In this document: positions 1 to 4,268 of the stretch, piece by piece
Position numbering within the stretch: position 1 is the stretch's first letter
Layout: every line of letters starts with the position of its first letter
From: Candidatus Glassiibacteriota bacterium
GTDB taxonomy: Bacteria > Gemmatimonadota > Glassbacteria > GWA2-58-10
Direction: 5' to 3'
DNA: 6,512 bases
NCBI GenBank assembly: GCA_016934095.1
Contig: JAFGTO010000493.1
Coordinates: 1-6,512 of the forward strand
Position numbers and translations under genes: made by a program
The notes under the pieces: model-generated
What the model saw: only the letters and a program-made list of their open reading frames with translations
The model's database searches: none
Told to the model about the DNA's origin: nothing

Positions 1-3000
1 CAAGGCCGTTTCCGCCAGAACCTGCTCGGCAAGCGTGTGGACTATTCGGGACGCTCGGTGATCGTGGTAGGGCCGGAGCTTAAGCTCCACCAGTGCGGCC
101 TGCCCAAGACCATGGCACTGGAGCTTTTCAAGCCTTTTATTATCCGCAAGCTCGAGGAGAAGGGTTTTGTCCAGACAGTCAAGAGTGCGAAAAAACTGGT
201 GGAAAAAGAGCGGCCGGAAGTCTGGGACATCCTCGAGGAGATAGTCCGCGACCACCCGGTGCTGCTGAACCGGGCGCCAACCCTGCACCGTCTAGGTATC
301 CAGGCTTTCGAGCCGATCCTGGTCGAGGGCAAGGCGATACGCATCCACCCGCTGGTCTGCCCGGCTTTCAACGCGGACTTCGACGGCGACCAGATGGCGG
401 TCCACGTGCCGCTTTCCTACGAGGCGCAGATCGAGTGCCGGGTACTGATACTGAGCTCGAACAACATCCTGCTGCCCTCGAACGGCAGCCCGGTGGCCAG
501 CCCGAGCCAGGATATCGTGCTCGGCTGTTACTACCTTACCCGCCGGCGCTATGACGAGGATCCAGAAAAGCAGCTGCCGAGATTCATCGATGCCCTGGAT
601 GTGATCAAGATGCTGGATCTCGGGCAGCTCGAGCTGCACGACCCGGTAGAGCTCAAGATCGAGGGGCGTTTTACCAGGACCACCGTGGGCAGGGTGATCT
701 TCAACCAGATCGTGCCGCAGGAAATGGGTTTCATCAACACGGAAATGAAAAAGGGAGCCTTGAGCGACCTGGTTTTCGAGGCCTACCGCAGAGTAGGGCT
801 CAAGCGGACAGTGGATTTCCTGGACGACCTGAAAGAACTCGGCTTTCGCTACGCCACCTGGGCCGGCATGACAGTGAGTGTCAAGGACATGCTGATTCCC
901 AAACGCAAGCAGGATTTGCTGGAGAATGCCCGCAAGGCGGTGGAAAAAATCACTAAGGACTACCAGCAGCGTGCTATCACTGACGGTGAGCGTTACAACA
1001 AGGTGATCGATACCTGGACGCACACCACCAGCGACGTGGCCAACGAGATGTTTATCGCGCTGAGGAAAAGCAGCGACGGGTTCAACCCGATCTACATGAT
1101 GGCCGACTCGGGCGCCCGGGGCAGCCGCGAGCAGATTCGCCAGCTCGCCGGCATGCGCGGCCTGATGGCCAAGCCGCAGAAAAAAATTACCGGCCAGATC
1201 GGCGAGATCATCGAAGCCCCGATCACCTCGAATTTCCGGGAAGGCCTCACCGTGCTGGAATACTTCATCTCGACCCACGGCGCCCGTAAAGGCCTGGCGG
1301 ACACCGCGCTCAAGACCGCCGATGCCGGCTACCTGACCAGGCGCCTGGTCGATGTCTGTCAGGACGTGACCATTACCGAAGAAGACTGCGGCACTATCCT
1401 CGGTCTCGACATCTCGGCCCTGAAAGAAGGCGAGGAAGTCATCGAGCCCCTGAGCGACCGCATTGTCGGCCGCGTGGCACTGGAAGATGTTTACGACCCG
1501 ATCAACAAGGACCCCGAAGGTAACCCGATAGTCCTGATCAGGGCCGGAGAGCTGATCGATGAGGCAGCCGCCAAAACGGCAGAAAACAGCGGGATCGAGA
1601 AAGTGCGTATCCGCTCGGTGCTTACCTGCGAGGCGGCCAGAGGCCTGTGCCAGAAATGTTACGGCCGCAACCTGGCCACCATGCAGTCGGTCGAGATCGG
1701 GGAAGCTGTCGGCATCATCGCCGCCCAGAGTATCGGCGAGCCGGGTACCCAGTTGACCCTGCGCACCTTCCATTACGGCGGTACGGCCAGCCGCATCGCC
1801 GCCCAGTCGACCAAGACCGCGCCGGTGGACGGCTCGGTGAAATACGATGATATCTCGGTTGCCGAGAGCCGGGAGAAAAAGCAGATCGTGATCGGCAGGG
1901 ACGGCGAGATTATCATCATGGACAGTGAAAACCGTGTCCGCGGCAGGTCCACCGTACCTTACGGCGCGGTGCTGCATGTCAAGGACGGCGAGCAGATAGA
2001 AAACGACCAGCTGCTTTTCGAGTGGGACCCGCACAGCAGCCCCATTCTCACCGATGTGGCCGGCAAGGTGCGTTTCTCCGACATCGCCGAGGATATAACC
2101 CTGCGAGAAGAGCTGGATGAAATGACCGGCAAGCGCCAGCGGGTGATCATCGACGACCGCGAAAAGGCGTTCCACCCGCATATCGAGATTCTCGACTCCA
2201 GGGGACGCAAGGTTCGCGACTACATCATTCCCACCGGGGCGCACCTGCTGGTTAACGACAATGACCAGGTAGATGCGGGCACGCTACTGGCCAAGCTCAG
2301 CCGCGAGATCTACAAGACCCGTGATATCACCGGCGGGCTTCCGCGCGTGGCCGAGCTTTTCGAAGCGCGCAAACCGAAAGACCCCGCGGTGATCACCGAG
2401 ATCGACGGCAAGGTGAGTTTCGGCAAGATTATCCGCGGCAACCGCCAGATCATCGTTACTCCCGAGGTGGGTGAGCCCCGCGAGTACCTAATTCCTTACG
2501 GCAAGCACCTGAGGGTCCACGAGGGAGATGTGGTCCGCTCCGGAGACCGTCTGAGCGAAGGCCCGATCAACCCGCACGATATACTGCGGATCAAGGGGCC
2601 GCGCGCCGTGCAGGAATACCTGCTCAACGAGGTCCAGGAGGTCTACCGGCTCCAGGGAGTCAAGATCAACGACAAGCATATCGGCGTCATCGTCAGGCAG
2701 ATGCTGAACAAGGTCAGCATAGTCAACCCGGGCGACACCAATTTCCTGGAGGGCGAGAGCGTGGACAAGCAGTTGTTCCGCCGGGAGAACGAGCGGGTCA
2801 TCCGCGCCGGCGGGGACCCGGCTACCAGCCGCCCCCTGCTCCTGGGAATCACCAAGGCGAGCCTGACCACCAGCAGCTTCATCTCTGCGGCTTCATTCCA
2901 GGAGACCACCCGGGTATTGACCGAGGCGGCGATCAACGGCGCGCGCGACGACCTGCTGGGACTGAAAGAAAATATCATCATCGGACACCCGATCCCGGCC

Positions 3001-3102
3001 GGGACCGGGCTGCTGCGCTACAACGACGTGATTTTTCCCAAGAGCGCGGAAGAGGACGTGGCCGACCAGGATACGGCGATCGAGCAGGAAATTCAGATCT
3101 GA
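1..3102 (+). CDS. rpoC: DNA-directed RNA polymerase subunit beta' (RpoC), 5'-truncated by the window edge
   Basis: Largest catalytic subunit of RNA polymerase. The frame is open from base 1, which reads QGRFRQNLLGKRVDYSGRSV (switch-2/template-contact region). The first 1033-codon residue aligns near E. coli residue 335, so roughly the first third of the protein lies outside the window; the GTG at 37 is an internal Val. The catalytic motif NADFDGDQ is at 370-393, with the three Mg-binding Asp codons at 376, 382 and 388. The bridge helix starts near 1096 (MMADSGARGS). Zinc-site cysteines are at 1387, 1627, 1648 and 1657. The trigger loop (TQLTLRTFH) ends near 1773 and is split by an SI3-like insertion of about 180 residues, returning at DITGGLPRVAELFEARKPK from 2323. 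The C-terminal signature SFISAASFQETTRVLTEAA is present, followed by a short acidic tail and a TGA stop. It is intact where visible. rpoB is expected upstream by gene-order convention, but is not seen. Confidence 0.98.
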   Translation, partial: QGRFRQNLLGKRVDYSGRSVIVVGPELKLHQCGLPKTMALELFKPFIIRKLEEKGFVQTVKSAKKLVEKERPEVWDILEEIVRDHPVLLNRAPTLHRLGIQAFEPILVEGKAIRIHPLVCPAFNADFDGDQMAVHVPLSYEAQIECRVLILSSNNILLPSNGSPVASPSQDIVLGCYYLTRRRYDEDPEKQLPRFIDALDVIKMLDLGQLELHDPVELKIEGRFTRTTVGRVIFNQIVPQEMGFINTEMKKGALSDLVFEAYRRVGLKRTVDFLDDLKELGFRYATWAGMTVSVKDMLIPKRKQDLLENARKAVEKITKDYQQRAITDGERYNKVIDTWTHTTSDVANEMFIALRKSSDGFNPIYMMADSGARGSREQIRQLAGMRGLMAKPQKKITGQIGEIIEAPITSNFREGLTVLEYFISTHGARKGLADTALKTADAGYLTRRLVDVCQDVTITEEDCGTILGLDISALKEGEEVIEPLSDRIVGRVALEDVYDPINKDPEGNPIVLIRAGELIDEAAAKTAENSGIEKVRIRSVLTCEAARGLCQKCYGRNLATMQSVEIGEAVGIIAAQSIGEPGTQLTLRTFHYGGTASRIAAQSTKTAPVDGSVKYDDISVAESREKKQIVIGRDGEIIIMDSENRVRGRSTVPYGAVLHVKDGEQIENDQLLFEWDPHSSPILTDVAGKVRFSDIAEDITLREELDEMTGKRQRVIIDDREKAFHPHIEILDSRGRKVRDYIIPTGAHLLVNDNDQVDAGTLLAKLSREIYKTRDITGGLPRVAELFEARKPKDPAVITEIDGKVSFGKIIRGNRQIIVTPEVGEPREYLIPYGKHLRVHEGDVVRSGDRLSEGPINPHDILRIKGPRAVQEYLLNEVQEVYRLQGVKINDKHIGVIVRQMLNKVSIVNPGDTNFLEGESVDKQLFRRENERVIRAGGDPATSRPLLLGITKASLTTSSFISAASFQETTRVLTEAAINGARDDLLGLKENIIIGHPIPAGTGLLRYNDVIFPKSAEEDVADQDTAIEQEIQI
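1777..2322 (+). other. SI3-like lineage-specific insertion within the RpoC trigger loop
   Basis: Between the N-terminal half of the trigger loop (TFHYGG) and the conserved DITGGLPRVAELFEA segment lie about 182 residues. They resemble E. coli SI3 in position and in segments such as VPYGAVL, DGEQ, WDPH and GKVRF. In E. coli this insertion (about 188 residues, 943-1130) folds as repeated sandwich-barrel hybrid motifs on the enzyme surface and influences pausing and trigger-loop movement. Its presence is typical of proteobacterial, FCB and PVC-type polymerases, while Firmicutes and Actinobacteria lack it here. The boundaries are approximate and were judged by eye. Confidence 0.8.
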
Positions 3103-3176
3103 TTTTCCGCTTTATGGGCCGGGAAAAAACCGCGAGTTTGCCTGTTTGATTCCGGCGAGGGTTTTGTAATTTTTTG

Positions 3177-3205
3177 TTGACAAAGACGGGATTAGAATGT
3201 ATTTT
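3177..3205 (+). promoter_or_regulatory. Sigma70-type promoter for the str operon
   Basis: A consensus -35 box TTGACA (3177-3182) is followed, after a 17-bp spacer, by TATTTT (3200-3205) as the -10 box. The -10 matches the consensus at four of six positions. AT-rich sequence at 3161-3176 (GTTTTGTAATTTTTTG) sits directly upstream where an UP element would be. The predicted transcription start, near 3212, leaves a 5' leader of about 20 nt that still contains the whole rpsL Shine-Dalgarno. This would let rpsL and downstream genes be transcribed independently of rpoBC. It is a sequence prediction only. Confidence 0.65.
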
Positions 3206-3221
3206 GAGAGATATTTTTCTC

Positions 3222-3227
3222 AGGAGA
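3222..3227 (+). promoter_or_regulatory. Ribosome-binding site of rpsL (fixes a TTG start)
   Basis: AGGAGA lies 4 nt before the TTG at 3232 (AGGAG, 3222-3226, is 5 nt away). Its spacing, together with the conserved S12 N-terminus beginning exactly there, supports TTG as the start. There is no in-frame ATG or GTG just upstream. Confidence 0.8.
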
Positions 3228-3231
3228 AGAG

Positions 3232-3606
3232 TTGCCTTCTATCAACCAGTTAGTCAGGGCGGGCCGCAAGGCGGTGCACTCGAAAACCTCGGCGCCGGCA
3301 CTGACCAAGTGCCCCCAGCGAAGGGGAGTCTGTACGCGTGTTTACACCACTACGCCCAAAAAGCCCAATTCAGCTTTGCGTAAAGTGGCACGAGTGCGCC
3401 TGACCAACGGATTCGAAGTGACCGCCTATATTCCCGGTGAGGGACATAACCTCCAGGAGCACTCGATTGTCCTGATCCGCGGCGGCAGGGTCAAAGACCT
3501 GCCCGGGGTTCGCTACCATATTATCCGCGGGACCCTGGATGCCAGCGGGGTTAACGACCGTAAGAAGAGCCGCTCCAAGTACGGCACCAAGAAACCTAAA
3601 ACGTAA
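3232..3606 (+). CDS. rpsL: 30S ribosomal protein S12
   Basis: A 124-residue S12, the same length as E. coli S12. It lies at the decoding centre and shapes tRNA selection and accuracy. The sequence starts MPSINQLVRAGRK and contains the conserved CPQRRGVCTRVYTTTPKKPN block, the LTNGFEVTAYIPGEGHNLQEHS block and RGGRVKDLPGVRYH. Lys43 and Lys88, the classic positions of streptomycin-resistance changes, are both the wild-type Lys. Asp89, the residue methylthiolated by RimO in other bacteria, is present. The C-terminus is the usual basic RSKYGTKKPKT. The start is TTG rather than ATG, supported by the close strong Shine-Dalgarno and the family N-terminus. The stop TAA is 11 nt before rpsG, so the two genes are probably cotranscribed and translationally coupled. 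Intact. Confidence 0.98.
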   Translation: MPSINQLVRAGRKAVHSKTSAPALTKCPQRRGVCTRVYTTTPKKPNSALRKVARVRLTNGFEVTAYIPGEGHNLQEHSIVLIRGGRVKDLPGVRYHIIRGTLDASGVNDRKKSRSKYGTKKPKT

Positions 3607-3617
3607 AGACGGCATCG

Positions 3618-4088
3618 ATGTCCAGAAGATCGCAGGCGGAAAAAAGAGAGATATTGCCGGATTCCCGCTATCAGAGCACGCTGGTCAGCAAGTTTATCAA
3701 TGCTCTGATGAAAAAGGGCAAGCGCAGCATAGCCGAGACCATTCTCTACAAGAGTCTGGCCATGCTGGAGGAGAAAGTCGGCCAGCCGGGCCTGAATGTG
3801 TTCAAACAGGCGGTTAACAACGCCAAACCGGCTCTGGAGGTCAAGAGCCGCCGCGTGGGCGGCGCCACCTACCAGGTGCCGGTGGAAGTCCGGCCCGAGC
3901 GCAGGACCGCCCTGGCCATGCGATGGATGATCGGCTTCGCCCGGGCACGCAACGAAAAAACTATGGAGGCTCGTCTGGCGGCGGAGTTGTTGTCCTGTTT
4001 CCGCAACGAGGGAACCACGATCAAGAAAAAAGAGGATACCCACCGGATGGCCGAGGCCAACCGGGCTTTCGCCCACTACCGGTGGTAA
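3618..4088 (+). CDS. rpsG: 30S ribosomal protein S7
   Basis: A 156-residue S7, the usual length. S7 starts assembly of the 30S head by binding the 3' major domain of 16S rRNA and lies near the E site. Visible family features: the basic N-terminus MSRRSQAEKREILPD, the helical SRYQSTLVSKFINALMKKGK segment, the beta-hairpin region VKSRRVGGATYQVPVEVRP, the ALAMRWMIGFAR helix, and the C-terminal HRMAEANRAFAHYRW, where the protein ends. The ATG is 11 nt after the rpsL stop. Upstream there is only a weak purine stretch (AAAGACGG), so initiation may rely on coupling to rpsL. In E. coli S7 represses the str operon by binding a longer rpsL-rpsG spacer; that spacer is too short here for the same arrangement. 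Confidence 0.98.
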   Translation: MSRRSQAEKREILPDSRYQSTLVSKFINALMKKGKRSIAETILYKSLAMLEEKVGQPGLNVFKQAVNNAKPALEVKSRRVGGATYQVPVEVRPERRTALAMRWMIGFARARNEKTMEARLAAELLSCFRNEGTTIKKKEDTHRMAEANRAFAHYRW

Positions 4089-4157
4089 AATCCGGCTCCG
4101 CTGCTGGAAAACATAAGGCCTGACGGGACGGGAAAAGCTGTTGGAGATAAGTCTGAC

Positions 4158-4186
4158 GCCGCCCTTGAAAAGTATTTAGGGGCGGC
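4158..4186 (+). terminator. Terminator-like hairpin between rpsG and fusA (possible attenuator)
   Basis: GCCGCCCTTGAA (4158-4169) pairs with TTTAGGGGCGGC-side bases 4175-4186 in an uninterrupted 12-bp stem (seven GC pairs at the base, two G-U pairs higher up) closing a 5-nt loop (4170-4174). It is followed only by TTTCT, a poor U-tract. Since EF-G and EF-Tu must be made in excess over ribosomal proteins, a full terminator here without a downstream promoter would be unexpected. Partial attenuation, an RNA-processing or stability element, or a protein-binding site are alternatives. Confidence 0.45.
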
Positions 4187-4206
4187 TTTCTACGCGAAAC
4201 AAGTAT

Positions 4207-4260
4207 ATGGGCTTCCTCCGCCGTGACTGGGCGGATGAAATCCGGCTCTTTATTTTCTGA
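4207..4260 (+). CDS. Possible 17-codon leader ORF upstream of fusA
   Basis: An ATG at 4207 opens a frame encoding MGFLRRDWADEIRLFIF, ending in TGA at 4258-4260, 8 nt before the fusA ATG. It contains the whole 4217-4235 hairpin, so translating it would unfold that stem and could deliver ribosomes close to the weakly marked fusA start. There is no Shine-Dalgarno at the usual distance (upstream reads CGCGAAACAAGT), and an ORF this short can occur by chance. I do not recognise the peptide. Listed as a candidate only. Confidence 0.15.
   Translation: MGFLRRDWADEIRLFIF
4217..4235 (+). promoter_or_regulatory. Small GC-rich hairpin upstream of fusA
   Basis: TCCGCC (4217-4222) pairs with GGCGGA (4230-4235) around a 7-nt loop (GTGACTG). 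The stem ends 33 nt before the fusA ATG. Its 5' arm could alternatively pair with GGCGG (4181-4185) in the 3' arm of the upstream hairpin, so the two structures could be mutually exclusive. GC-rich complementarity arises easily in such sequence, so function is uncertain. Confidence 0.3.
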
Positions 4261-4268
4261 AACGGACT

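Larger units (their letters stand above)
3103..3231 (+). promoter_or_regulatory. rpoC-rpsL intergenic region
   Basis: A 129-nt gap. The first half (3103-3150) shows no convincing intrinsic terminator: I found only a weak TTTTCC/GGAAAA pairing (3103-3108 with 3122-3127) with no T-run after it, so read-through from rpoC is likely. The second half is AT-rich and holds a promoter and the rpsL ribosome-binding site, listed separately. Confidence 0.7.
4088..4248 (+). repeat. 11-bp direct repeat bracketing the rpsG-fusA gap
   Basis: AAATCCGGCTC occurs at 4088-4098 (beginning in the last base of the rpsG stop codon) and again at 4238-4248, exactly 150 bp apart. Origin unknown: a small duplication, a paired binding site or coincidence. 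Confidence 0.5.
4089..4268 (+). promoter_or_regulatory. rpsG-fusA intergenic region with RNA secondary structure
   Basis: A 180-nt non-coding gap, the longest in the window. It contains a 12-bp terminator-like hairpin (4158-4186), a 6-bp GC-rich hairpin (4217-4235), an 11-bp direct repeat near its two ends, and a possible 17-codon ORF ending 8 nt before fusA. I found no convincing sigma70 promoter: TTGAAA at 4165 has no -10 box at 16-18 bp. The fusA start also lacks a clear Shine-Dalgarno. Together these suggest a regulatory leader for fusA-tuf, but the role is inferred. Confidence 0.5.

Noticed and set aside
75..88. Perfect 14-bp palindrome GGAGCTTAAGCTCC inside rpoC
   Set aside because: It encodes the conserved GPELKLHQCG segment. 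The protein sequence explains most of it, and an isolated palindrome inside a coding region has no further support.
292..2244. 650-codon open frame on the minus strand opposite rpoC
   Set aside because: It is a shadow of GC-rich rpoC codons. The predicted protein is low in recognisable motifs and the opposite strand carries an unmistakable, fully conserved RpoC.
3103..3130. Possible terminator after rpoC
   Set aside because: Only a 6-bp AT-rich pairing is possible and no T-run follows it, so it does not qualify as an intrinsic terminator.
4165..4193. Possible promoter for fusA starting at TTGAAA
   Set aside because: At 16-18 bp spacing there is only TTCTAC-like sequence. The TATATG at 4204 is much too far away. 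TTGAAA is also part of the hairpin arm.
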